A stretch of DNA of 40,373 bases from an uncultured Massilia sp. GTDB taxonomy: Bacteria; Pseudomonadota; Gammaproteobacteria; Burkholderiales; Burkholderiaceae_D. How positions within the stretch are numbered: position 1 is the stretch's first letter; every line of letters begins with the position of its first letter. The stretch spans positions 1 to 40,373 of the forward strand of contig CAJYQM010000187.1 of NCBI GenBank assembly GCA_913777025.1, in the 5' to 3' direction. Of the stretch, positions 30,913-38,644 are shown in pieces. Both the position numbers and the translations under genes were made by a program. The notes beneath the pieces are model-generated. The model was given only the letters and a program-made list of their open reading frames with translations. It made no database searches and had not been told where the DNA came from.

Positions 30913-32550
30913 TCAGGCCGCGATGCTCCTGTGAGCCAGTTTCGGAACGGTACGGTTCGGCTGAGCGGCGTGAACCTGTGCCTGGCCTTTCATGCGGAAC
31001 ACGCTCACCAGCTGCGCCAGGCCGGCGGACTGGTCCTGCAGCGACTGGGCGGCGCCGGCGGCTTCCTCGACCATGGCGGCGTTCTGCTGGGTCACCTGGT
31101 CCATCTGGCTGACGGCCTGGTGGATCTGTTCGATACCCATGCTCTGTTCCTGGCTGGCCACGGTGATCTCGCCCATGATGCCGGCCACGCGGTGGATGCT
31201 GTCGACCACGTCGCGCATCGTCGCGCCGGCCTGGTCCACCAGGCGGCTGCCGCTGTCGACCTTGTCCACCGATTCCGAAATCAGGGCCTTGATTTCCTTT
31301 GCCGCTGCCGCCGAGCGGTGCGCCAGGGTGCGCACCTCGCCCGCCACCACCGCGAAACCGCGGCCCTGCTCGCCGGCACGGGCCGCTTCCACGGCCGCGT
31401 TCAGCGCCAGGATATTGGTCTGGAAGGCGATGCCGTCGATCGTGCCGATGATGTCGACGATCTTGCGCGCCGATGCCTGGATCTCGCCCATGGTCGAGAC
31501 CACGTCCTCGACCACGGCGCCGCCCTTCACCGCCACCGCCGAGGCCGATGCCGCCAGCGCGTTGGCCTGGTGAGCGTTCTCGGCGTTCTGCTTCACGGTC
31601 GAACTAAGTTCCTCGACCGAGGCGGCGGTTTCTTCCAGCGTGCCGGCCTGCTGCTCGGTGCGCGTGGACAGGTCCATGCTGGCGGCGCCGATCTCGGCCG
31701 AGGCCGCGGCGATGGTCTCGGCGTCGCCGCGCACCTGGCCCACGATGTTGGCCAGGCTGTCGTTCATCTCGCGCAGGGCCAGCAGCAGCTGGCCGAATTC
31801 ATTGCGTGCATCGGTGCGGATGTCGCCGCTGAGGTCGCCCTTGGCCACGCTGCGCGCGATCGCCACCGCCTCGGCGAGCGGCTTGACGATGCTGCGCGCC
31901 AGGAACAATGCCGCGCCCAGGCCGAGCAGGGAGCCGGTCACGATGGCCGCGACCATCAGCGCGTTGCGCGTGCCGATGGCGTCGTGCGCCAGCACGGCAT
32001 TGTCGCGGCTGCGCTTGTCGAGCAGGGCAAACAGCGCCTCATAAGCTGGCTGTGCCTTCTTGTAGCCCGGGTTGACGCGGGTGATCAGGATGCGCTCGGC
32101 CTCGTCCCAGTTGGCGGCCTCGAGGGCACGGGTGGCGGCGCCGATGTCCTCGATGCCCAGTCCGCCGCTCTGTTCGTACCACCTGGCGACCAGCGCCTTG
32201 GCCTCGGGGGTCTGCAGCGACGCGCTGAACTCGTCGCGCGCCGCTTCCAGGGCGCGGGTGTTGTCGGCGATCTGCTTGAAATGCACCGCCAGCGGATGGT
32301 CGTGCAGCTTGGCGTAGTCGGTGGCAGGGTTGTGCTGCAGGGCCTGTAGCAGCTGGCTGCGGTTGGTTTCCATGCGCAGCATGATGTTGCTGACTTTTCC
32401 TTGCTGACGCGCATCGCGCAGCGACACGCCTTCGAGCAGCGACACGGCGGTCCGGGTATTGGCGTAACCAAGTGCGCCGACTGCCAGGACGATGCCGATG
32501 AGGAGGGCCGCAACGGATGCGACGATGATTTTGATACTGATGTGTCTCAT
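30913..32550 (-). CDS. Methyl-accepting chemotaxis protein
   Basis: 545 residues from the ATG at 32550. A 16-residue upstream extension lacks the membrane anchor and was not used. The first membrane helix is about 7-29, and a helical-bundle periplasmic sensor spans about 30-196. The second membrane helix is 197-219, the HAMP domain about 216-270, and the signalling domain 275-525. The hairpin tip [32 protein letters not shown] is split over 371-402 and is nearly invariant in the family. It couples periplasmic ligand sensing to CheA/CheW. There is no C-terminal pentapeptide tether for CheR. The ligand is unknown. No other chemotaxis gene is nearby, so it is an orphan receptor. Confidence 0.94.
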   Translation of the reverse strand: MRHISIKIIVASVAALLIGIVLAVGALGYANTRTAVSLLEGVSLRDARQQGKVSNIMLRMETNRSQLLQALQHNPATDYAKLHDHPLAVHFKQIADNTRALEAARDEFSASLQTPEAKALVARWYEQSGGLGIEDIGAATRALEAANWDEAERILITRVNPGYKKAQPAYEALFALLDKRSRDNAVLAHDAIGTRNALMVAAIVTGSLLGLGAALFLARSIVKPLAEAVAIARSVAKGDLSGDIRTDARNEFGQLLLALREMNDSLANIVGQVRGDAETIAAASAEIGAASMDLSTRTEQQAGTLEETAASVEELSSTVKQNAENAHQANALAASASAVAVKGGAVVEDVVSTMGEIQASARKIVDIIGTIDGIAFQTNILALNAAVEAARAGEQGRGFAVVAGEVRTLAHRSAAAAKEIKALISESVDKVDSGSRLVDQAGATMRDVVDSIHRVAGIMGEITVASQEQSMGIEQIHQAVSQMDQVTQQNAAMVEEAAGAAQSLQDQSAGLAQLVSVFRMKGQAQVHAAQPNRTVPKLAHRSIAA

Positions 32551-32750
32551 TGATTCATGACTTTCAAGGCAATTCGACGCAATAAAGAGAGTGGGCACGG
32601 CGCCGGCGCGGATCTTTGTTGCGATATTGAAAGTTTTAATGAATTCAATGCAACAAACGTTGTATTATCATCGAATCCGTCAAATTTTTCCGTGCGGAAA
32701 TATAGCTAATCGTCCAGAATAGATGACTGTTCATCAAATTACTTACAGCC

Positions 32751-33593
32751 ATGGGCAAGCTTTCGGCATTGATTGGCGGTTTCACCTTCGGTGCGCAGAT
32801 CTTCCTCGAGCGCGACTGCGCGTCTGAACGACATTCCGGAGCGGACGGCCTCGTCGGCCGCCTGCACCTGGTGCGCGCGGGCACGGTCGTGTTCCTGCAG
32901 GACGAGGCCGAACCGCTGTGGGTGGAAGGGCCGGCGCTGGTGTTTTTCCCGCGCGGCATGGCGCATCGCGTGGAGCTGCCGTGCGCCGCCGCGACCCGAA
33001 TGGCATGCGCGGCGATCGTGTTCGACGATGGCGGCGCCAATCCGCTGGCGTGGGCCTTGCCGGACCGCATGCACATTCCGCTGCAGGACTTGTCGTCGCT
33101 GCGCCAGACCCTCGATATCGTGTTCGCCGAAGCGGCCGCGCCATCGCAGGGACGCGATGTCCTGTTGCAACGCCTGTGCGAGGTGATGATGATCCAGATC
33201 GTGCGCCACGAATTCGACCAGGGCAACCTGGATGCGGGCGTGCTGGCCGGCCTGACCGACCACCAGCTGGCGCCGGTGCTGAACGCGATGCACGCCCAGC
33301 CGGACGCGCCCTGGCAATTGCAGACGCTGGCCACGATCGCCTGCATGTCGCGTGCCGGTTTTACGGAGCACTTTCGCAACGTCATCGGCATCCCGCCGAT
33401 GGAATACCTGACCCGCTGGCGCATGGGCCTGGCGTGCCGGCTACTGCGCAAGGGGCTACCGGTCAAGGTGGTGAGCGGCCGCGCCGGCTACACCAGCCCG
33501 CCGGCCTTTACGCGGGCATTCACCGAGCACGTGGGTGCCTCGCCGCGCCAGTGGCTGCGAGAATTCGCGCCGCTGGCTGCCGAGGTCGATTGA
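32751..33593 (+). CDS. AraC-family regulator with cupin_6-type sensor domain
   Basis: 280 residues. The N-terminal cupin (about 1-120) has LHLVRAGTVVFLQ and GPALVFFPRGMAHRVE, the cupin_6 type found in RclR-like regulators. The C-terminal DNA-binding domain has helix-turn-helix units near 188-209 (QLQTLATIACMSRAGFTEHF) and 237-259, with GYTSPPAFTRAFTEHVGASP matching the AraC signature. Cysteines 23 and 86 lie close to the positions of the redox-sensing cysteines of E. coli RclR (21 and 89), which may be coincidental. It is divergent from the chemoreceptor across an AT-rich 200-bp region and is followed by the IS1595 insertion. The target genes are unknown. Confidence 0.87.
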   Translation: MGKLSALIGGFTFGAQIFLERDCASERHSGADGLVGRLHLVRAGTVVFLQDEAEPLWVEGPALVFFPRGMAHRVELPCAAATRMACAAIVFDDGGANPLAWALPDRMHIPLQDLSSLRQTLDIVFAEAAAPSQGRDVLLQRLCEVMMIQIVRHEFDQGNLDAGVLAGLTDHQLAPVLNAMHAQPDAPWQLQTLATIACMSRAGFTEHFRNVIGIPPMEYLTRWRMGLACRLLRKGLPVKVVSGRAGYTSPPAFTRAFTEHVGASPRQWLREFAPLAAEVD

Positions 33594-33609
33594 CGGACAG
33601 GCGGCAGGC

Positions 33610-33617
33610 AAAAAAAT
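33610..33617. repeat. Target-site duplication, left copy (AAAAAAAT)
   Basis: Seven A and one T immediately precede the insertion sequence. The identical 8-mer follows its other end at 34666-34673. Eight-base duplications are typical of IS1595-family elements. Confidence 0.9.
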
Positions 33618-34665
33618 GGCGCTGTTCGCATCAAGTGTGGAAAACGCCGATCGCCGCCCTGAGCAGAGCGTCCGGGGTACCGATGCGTTGTCCGTCGAGC
33701 GCCCAGCGCCAGCCCAGGTAATTGCCGAGATAGCGGCTGGCCACGCCGTGGAAAGGGCGCAGCCAGTCGCGCAGTCGGCCGTGGTAGGCGTTGACGTTTT
33801 GCACATGAATGGCGCCACGTGCCCGGATGCCGGCGGCAAGGTTCACGGCCTCGTGCGTGATCCCGGCGCCCCTGGCGAAGCTTCGGTAGGCGGCGTGGGC
33901 ATCGGTCACCAGCAGCACGTCGCGTTCCAACCGCGGCAGGAGATGCTGGTCGAGCTGGCGGCGCGTGACGGGACCCTTGCCCGGGACCCAGTCGAACGTC
34001 TGCCCGGTGCGGTCACGCGCGACCAGGATGCACATCTGTTCATTTGAAATCCCACGTTTTGTCGCTTTGCCGCCGCGCTTGCGTGGTGGACGATCCAGTT
34101 TGCGTGAACCCTTGTGGGATTCGAGCACATACATCTCGTCGGCTTCGGCGATGCCGGCTAGTCGCTGCGGGCGGTCCTCCTTGCTCAGCGTCAGGAAACG
34201 GTGGCGCCAGCGGAAGCTGGTGGTGCTGGCGACACCGAGATCGGAGGCGGCACGGCGCACACTGCGCGAGTCGAGCATGTGGGCCAGGGAGTCGAGCCAG
34301 TGCCGCTTGTGGCGCAGCCGCGCGAGCGGGGTGCCCGTCAGTGCGTTGCAGGTGCGGCCGCAGTCGCGGCAGCGATAGCGCTGCAGGCCGTGCGCATGGC
34401 CATGGCGGTAGAGCTTGCTTGATGAGCAGGCGGGACAGGCAAGCCTGCCGGCCATCGCTTGCTCGATCAGCCCGATGGTGTGGTCGAGATTCGCCGCGGG
34501 CCGCAGCAGGGCGAGCAGGCGGTCGCGCTGGCGCCGGGTCAGCGTATCGAGATGCTTGAGGAAGTGCTCGAACTTGCGCGCATGCATGACGACTCCGGAC
34601 GGTGGTTCAGGTCGTCTTTGGACCCCAGCCGTTCAAGAAGTTCAACACGTAATGCGAACAGCGCC
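33618..34665. mobile_element. Complete IS1595-family insertion sequence (1048 bp)
   Basis: Both ends begin GGCGCTGTTCGCAT reading inward (14 identical bases, then about 8 of the next 11). The left inverted repeat starts at 33618 and the right one ends at 34665. A perfect 8-bp duplication (AAAAAAAT) flanks it. It carries one transposase gene, transcribed on the minus strand, whose stop codon lies in the left inverted repeat. The undamaged ends and flanks suggest a recent insertion. Removing the element and one duplication restores a Rho-independent terminator after the MFS gene. Confidence 0.93.
33631..34587 (-). CDS. IS1595-family transposase (ISXO2-like)
   Basis: 318 residues. An N-terminal zinc ribbon (Cys51, Cys54, Cys73, Cys76: CPACSSSKLYRHGH, RCRDCGRT) is followed by a helix-turn-helix segment near 107-130. 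The ISXO2-type catalytic domain follows: Asp150 in EADEMYV, Asp229 in LLVTDAHAAY, and the HVQNVNAYHGRL segment with Asn264/Asn266 and His269 at the third catalytic position. FHGVASRYLGNYLGWRW is the typical C-terminal block. The gene is uninterrupted and the element has intact ends, so the transposase is probably functional. It moves the element by cut-and-paste. Confidence 0.92.
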   Translation of the reverse strand: MHARKFEHFLKHLDTLTRRQRDRLLALLRPAANLDHTIGLIEQAMAGRLACPACSSSKLYRHGHAHGLQRYRCRDCGRTCNALTGTPLARLRHKRHWLDSLAHMLDSRSVRRAASDLGVASTTSFRWRHRFLTLSKEDRPQRLAGIAEADEMYVLESHKGSRKLDRPPRKRGGKATKRGISNEQMCILVARDRTGQTFDWVPGKGPVTRRQLDQHLLPRLERDVLLVTDAHAAYRSFARGAGITHEAVNLAAGIRARGAIHVQNVNAYHGRLRDWLRPFHGVASRYLGNYLGWRWALDGQRIGTPDALLRAAIGVFHT

Positions 34666-34699
34666 AAAAAAATCGGGCGGCGCCGTCAAGCACCGCCCG
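34666..34699 (-). terminator. Rho-independent terminator of the MFS gene, split by the insertion
   Basis: On the minus strand CGGGCGG (34699-34693) pairs with CCGCCCG (34680-34674) around a 12-base loop. An A and seven Ts (34673-34666) follow. The T-tract is also the right copy of the target duplication, so the insertion landed precisely at it and left the terminator complete. It lies about 110 bp after the MFS stop codon. The space between has no other gene. Confidence 0.75.
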
Positions 34700-34809
34700 G
34701 TAAAGGAAGAGGAGGAAAAACACTTGCTACGCTTGCTACAAACTATGCACTGCTTACGACAACCGGACAATGCAAGTACTGAACGCTTGTCCGGCCTGCT
34801 GCAACATCA

Positions 34810-35970
34810 TCACTTCAACATCTGCGAACGGCTTGCGACAAAGGCGATCAGCGCTGCCAGGCCGCCGACGTAGGCGATGGCGATCTGCATGCCCATCCCC
34901 TGGGCGATGGCGCCGATCACCGGCGGACCCATCAGGCTGCCGCTGTAGGCCAGGCTGGCCACGCCGGCCAGGGCGGCGGGGCCCTGGGCGCCGGCGGCGC
35001 TGAACACGAACGGGAACACCAGGGCCAGGCCCATGCCGGCAACGGCGAAGCCGGCCAGGGCGAAGTAGGCGTTCGGCGACAGCACGGCGAAGAACAGGCC
35101 GGCGGCGCCCAGCATCGAACCGCTGGTGACCAGGGGACGTGCGCCGTAGCGGACCTTCAGCTTGTCGCCGACCAGGCGGGCCAGCAGCATCATCACCGAG
35201 AATGCCGACAGTGCCAGCGGGGCCAGGCCTTCCGATGCGCCGAAGTGCTCTTTCAGGAACACGCCGCTCCAGTCGGCGATGCTGCCTTCGGCCATCGAGC
35301 CCAGGAAGCCGAGGGCGCCCAGGAACAGCAGCGGGCCGCGCGGCAGCGAGAACGACTTCTTCTCGACGGTCTGGCCACCCTCGTCGGCGTCCAGCATGGT
35401 GTAGGCGAAATACAGGGCGATGGCCAGCGGACCGGCGATCATCAGGAAGTGAGTGGCCGGCATGATATGCAGGCTGGCCATCAGGCTGCCCAGGGTCGCG
35501 CCCGCCAGGCCGCCGGCGCAGCCGAGGCCGTGCAGCTTCGACAGTTCCGACTTGCCGGTGCGCTTTTCGCGCTGGGTCGCCGACGAGTTGATGGCGACGT
35601 CGAAGGTGCTGGCGGTGATGCCCAGGCTCAGCACGGCCATCATCAAGAGCGGCACGGTCGGGGCGATGCCGATCGCGATCAGCACGCACAGCAGGGCCAG
35701 GCCCGAGAACAGCAGGGTCTTGCGCGCGCCCAGCGACGCCATCATGCGCGACGAGATCGGGTAAGACAGCACGGCGCCCAGGCCGCCGCACAGCAGCACC
35801 ATCGACAGCGCGGAGTGCGAGACGTGCACGCGCGCGGCCATGGAGGGGATGCGGCCGGCCCAGGACCCCATGATCACGCCGAACAGCGTGAACAGGACCG
35901 GCAGGGCAACTTGTTGGGCCTGCGCGATGGAGAAGGCGCGCGAAGCGATGGAGCGGGTACGAGCTTGCAT
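34810..35970 (-). CDS. MFS transporter (YbjJ-like)
   Basis: 386 residues with about twelve membrane helices. The first cytoplasmic loop has RMMASLGARKTLLFSGLALL, a form of the MFS GxLaDrxGrrk motif. Further features are SWAGRIPSMAARVHVSHSALS and GSMAEGSIADWSGVFLKE, both characteristic of the YbjJ/FucP-like branch often annotated as sugar or drug transporters. The substrate cannot be predicted. The gene runs on the minus strand from an AT-rich promoter region and is followed by a Rho-independent terminator. It is not operonic with its neighbours. Confidence 0.86.
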   Translation of the reverse strand: MQARTRSIASRAFSIAQAQQVALPVLFTLFGVIMGSWAGRIPSMAARVHVSHSALSMVLLCGGLGAVLSYPISSRMMASLGARKTLLFSGLALLCVLIAIGIAPTVPLLMMAVLSLGITASTFDVAINSSATQREKRTGKSELSKLHGLGCAGGLAGATLGSLMASLHIMPATHFLMIAGPLAIALYFAYTMLDADEGGQTVEKKSFSLPRGPLLFLGALGFLGSMAEGSIADWSGVFLKEHFGASEGLAPLALSAFSVMMLLARLVGDKLKVRYGARPLVTSGSMLGAAGLFFAVLSPNAYFALAGFAVAGMGLALVFPFVFSAAGAQGPAALAGVASLAYSGSLMGPPVIGAIAQGMGMQIAIAYVGGLAALIAFVASRSQMLK

Positions 35971-36481
35971 TTGAAAGATTGGTATTGTTAGTGCCGGTTA
36001 AAATGCACAACGCCAACCATAAGTAGTTGGCGTCGGGAAACTGATGAAGGTGAATTCTACGCGCTTTCAATCGCTTTTACTTTTCCCGTCGGAAAAAAAT
36101 TTCTTTCATTTTGTAACCTTCAATTCATTCGTTGCGCATTCCCGACAATGCACTGAAAAGAGGCAGCATTTTGATCAAGAACGTGTAAATAAGGGGTTAT
36201 TTAACGCAGAGTTAAGCGAAAAAGACGCGTGATACCAGCCATAGAAAAACGTGATAATGGGCTGTATTAACGAACTCCGCCATGAAAATCTATTCGTTCA
36301 TGAAACAATTCGGCGAGTCCGCGCGCATCAATCAAGCAGCCAATCGAGGGCTTTTCAATCATAAAAACCTCTTATTCGGTTACAAACTCTATTTGTCTAA
36401 AATATTGTTGCCACGCGTAATTGCGAATAACACATGAGCGCCACAAGATAAGATGCTTGCGAGGTAGCGACGAGGACAGCC
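35971..36481. other. AT-rich intergenic region between divergent MFS and glycoside hydrolase genes
   Basis: About 510 bases, clearly lower in GC than the rest of the window. It holds the promoters of two divergent genes and no supported gene. A frame at 36044-36232 and a 51-codon frame at 36282-36437 (MKIYSFMKQFGES and onward) lack ribosome sites and recognisable families. Two possible -10-like stretches precede the hydrolase gene (near 36428 and 36449) but neither has a convincing -35. The base composition suggests a regulatory or acquired segment. No hairpin with a T-tract was seen. Confidence 0.6.
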
Positions 36482-37684
36482 ATGCAGCGGTTTTTATTTG
36501 CGACAGGGATCGAGAACAGCTATCCGGTCATCCAGGGACCGGACGGCAAGCCCTTGCGCGTCGATGAAATGGAAAAGACCGGGCACTACCGCCACTGGCG
36601 CGAAGACCTGGGGCTGGTGCGCGACCTCGGCATCGACGCCCTGCGCTACGGCCCGCCCTGGTACCGCGTCCACCTGGGGCCGGGGCGCTACGACTGGGAG
36701 TTCACCGACCAGGCGATGGCCGAGATCCGGCGCCTCGGCATCGTGCCGATCGTCGACCTGTGCCATTTCGGCGTGCCCGACTGGCTCGGCAATTTCCAGA
36801 ACCCCGAGTTCCCGCGCTTCCTGGCCGAGTACGCCCGCGCCTTCGCCGAGCGTTTCCCCTGGGTCGAGCTGTACACGCCGGTCAACGAGATCTATGTCAC
36901 GGCCAAGCTGTCGGCGCGCCTGGGCATGTGGAACGAGCGCGGAGAGTCCGACCTCACCTTCGTCACCGCGGTCAAGCACCTGGTCCGGGCCAATATCCTG
37001 GCCACCGAAGCGATCCTGGCAGTGCAGCCGAAGGCCCGCTTCATCCAGAGCGAATCGTCGGAGTACTACCACCCGTCCGGGCCGGACGCCATCGAGCGCG
37101 CGCGCCACCTGAACGAGCTGCGCTTCCTGGCACTGGACCTCACTTATGGCAACGACGTGCGCGGCCGTACCTACGAATACCTGATGGACAACGGCATGAC
37201 GCGCGAGGAGTACCATTTCCTGCTCGACCACAGCGTGCGGGCGCGCTGCATCATGGGCAACGACTACTACGCCGTCAACGAACACGTGGCCTACCCGGAC
37301 GGCAGGGTGGATATGTGCGAGATGTTCGGCTATTACGTGATCACCAAGCAGTACTACGACCGCTACCGCCTGCCGGTGATGCACACCGAAACCAACAACC
37401 GCGACGAGGGCGGCAAGGAGAAGGACGCCCGCGTCTGGCTGGAAAAGCAGTGGTCGAACCTGATCCGCCTGAAGGCCGACGGCGTCCCCATCCTGGGCTT
37501 CACCTGGTACGGCCTGATCGACCAGGTCGACTGGGACAGCTCGCTCAGCAAGAACGACGGCAAGGTCAACCGCTACGGCTTGTTCGACCTGGAACGGCGC
37601 ATCCGGCCGGTCGGCAAGACCTACCGCGACCTGATCCGGGTCTGGCGCAGCCAGGTCGACAACGACTTCATCTGCCTGGGCTGA
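36482..37684 (+). CDS. Clan-A glycoside hydrolase, family 1-like
   Basis: 400 residues with GAGGA six bases before the ATG. It has the (beta/alpha)8 layout of clan GH-A. The acid/base candidate is Glu136 in YTPVNE, and the nucleophile candidate is Glu303 in MHTETNN. Other features are LRYGPPWYRVHLGPGRYDW (54-72) and GFTWYGLIDQVDW near the C-terminus, resembling family 1 beta-glucosidases and the related unclassified enzymes fused or adjacent to sugar-nucleotide proteins. There is no signal peptide, so it acts on imported or intracellular glycosides. The substrate is unknown. It precedes gluconate genes on the same strand, separated by 220 bp with its own regulatory sites. Confidence 0.75.
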   Translation: MQRFLFATGIENSYPVIQGPDGKPLRVDEMEKTGHYRHWREDLGLVRDLGIDALRYGPPWYRVHLGPGRYDWEFTDQAMAEIRRLGIVPIVDLCHFGVPDWLGNFQNPEFPRFLAEYARAFAERFPWVELYTPVNEIYVTAKLSARLGMWNERGESDLTFVTAVKHLVRANILATEAILAVQPKARFIQSESSEYYHPSGPDAIERARHLNELRFLALDLTYGNDVRGRTYEYLMDNGMTREEYHFLLDHSVRARCIMGNDYYAVNEHVAYPDGRVDMCEMFGYYVITKQYYDRYRLPVMHTETNNRDEGGKEKDARVWLEKQWSNLIRLKADGVPILGFTWYGLIDQVDWDSSLSKNDGKVNRYGLFDLERRIRPVGKTYRDLIRVWRSQVDNDFICLG

Positions 37685-37868
37685 CGCGCGCGAACAGCCG
37701 GGTAGCGCAGCACCAGGCCATCGGCATCGCTCTCCTCATCGTTGGCGTTCACCGCGCCTTCGACGGCGCCGCATCCATCGCTTCCGCACCGCAAGATGGA
37801 GTACATACTGCTTTGCAGCATCGATTATGCTTTACAAAGCCTTCAACATATTGAAGAATCAACAAAAA

Positions 37869-37882
37869 TGATAGCGCTAACG
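37869..37882 (+). promoter_or_regulatory. LacI/GntR-type operator before gntK
   Basis: TGATAGCGCTAACG has a perfect TAGCGCTA core with flanking TG and C, close to the LacI-family operator pattern (TGnnAnCGnTnnCA, last base differs). It sits 22 bp before the gntK start, where a repressor would block transcription or translation initiation. E. coli GntR, a LacI-family protein, controls gluconate genes through similar dyads. Upstream are further dyads CTGCtttGCAG (37809-37819), GCTTTacaAAGC (37829-37840) and CTTCAAcataTTGAAG (37841-37856). Confidence 0.5.
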
Positions 37883-37904
37883 GTGGTCATTCCAGAGGAG
37901 ATAC

Positions 37905-38489
37905 ATGGCACCAGCAAGCGATGTACCGGTCCAGCCAGGCGCGCGCCAGCGCTGGGTCGTCATGGGCGTCAGCGGTTCCGGCAAGAGCACGGTCGCTGCC
38001 GCGCTGGCCGCACGCCTGGGCGTGCGTTTCATCGAGGGCGACAGTTACCACCCGCCCCATAACGTGGCCAAGATGGCGTCGGGCATGCCGCTCGACGACA
38101 ACGACCGCGCCGACTGGCTGCGCGCCCTTGCCACCGAGATCGGTGCCGCGCGCGCGCGCGACACCGGCCTGGTGCTGTCCTGTTCCGCGCTCAAGCGCCG
38201 CTACCGCGACCTGCTGCGCCAGGCCGACCCCGACCTGCGCTTCATCCACCTGCAAGGCCCGCGCGCGTTGATCGCGGAACGCATGGCGCACCGCACCGGC
38301 CACTACATGCCGCCCATGCTGCTGGACAGCCAGTTGCGCGACCTGGAGCCGCTGGAGCCCGACGAAGCCGGCCTGCGCCTCGACATCACGGCGGCGCCGG
38401 ACCTGCTGGTGGACCGCATCACCGCACTCGCCAACAACTCCGCCAATGCGGTCGTCAAGACACACCGGACAGGGCAAACCGAGGAGTAG
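37905..38489 (+). CDS. gntK: Gluconokinase
   Basis: 194 residues with AGAGGAG five bases before the ATG. The P-loop is GVSGSGKST at 21-29. The substrate-binding region has EGDSYHPPHNVAKMASGMPLDDNDRADWL split over 44-72, and LSCSALKRRYRDLLR follows. All are hallmarks of the GntK/IdnK kinases, which phosphorylate D-gluconate to 6-phosphogluconate in the cytoplasm. Entry into the Entner-Doudoroff or pentose phosphate pathway follows. Length matches the family (about 175-195). A gluconate permease gene lies downstream, so uptake and activation are paired. The first 15 residues are a variable extension. Confidence 0.95.
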   Translation: MAPASDVPVQPGARQRWVVMGVSGSGKSTVAAALAARLGVRFIEGDSYHPPHNVAKMASGMPLDDNDRADWLRALATEIGAARARDTGLVLSCSALKRRYRDLLRQADPDLRFIHLQGPRALIAERMAHRTGHYMPPMLLDSQLRDLEPLEPDEAGLRLDITAAPDLLVDRITALANNSANAVVKTHRTGQTEE

Positions 38490-38548
38490 CAGGTCAGGGC
38501 AAAGCCGCCGGCCATCGAGGCGGCATGCCATCACAACATGGAGACGAC

Positions 38549-38629
38549 ATGCGCACACCGCTGCACAAGACCCTGATGCATCCCGCCGCCGGACGGTCGC
38601 ACCCGGCCGGGCTTCGCGCCACCCCCTGA
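38549..38629 (+). CDS. Short ORF (26 codons) between gntK and gntP
   Basis: An ATG at 38549 preceded by GGAGACGAC opens a 26-residue frame (MRTPLHKTLMHPAAG and onward) that ends 16 bases before the permease start. It is too short for family recognition. The good ribosome site and tight spacing suggest it may couple translation into the permease gene. Chance occurrence is quite possible. Confidence 0.3.
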   Translation: MRTPLHKTLMHPAAGRSHPAGLRATP

Positions 38630-38644
38630 GAGAAAGGATCGGCT

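Noticed and set aside
30883-32349. 488-codon plus-strand frame over the chemoreceptor
   Set aside because: Antisense shadow; the chemoreceptor signalling tip is unmistakable on the other strand.
36044-36232. 62-codon frame in the AT-rich gap
   Set aside because: No ribosome site, no family and composition typical of non-coding AT-rich DNA.
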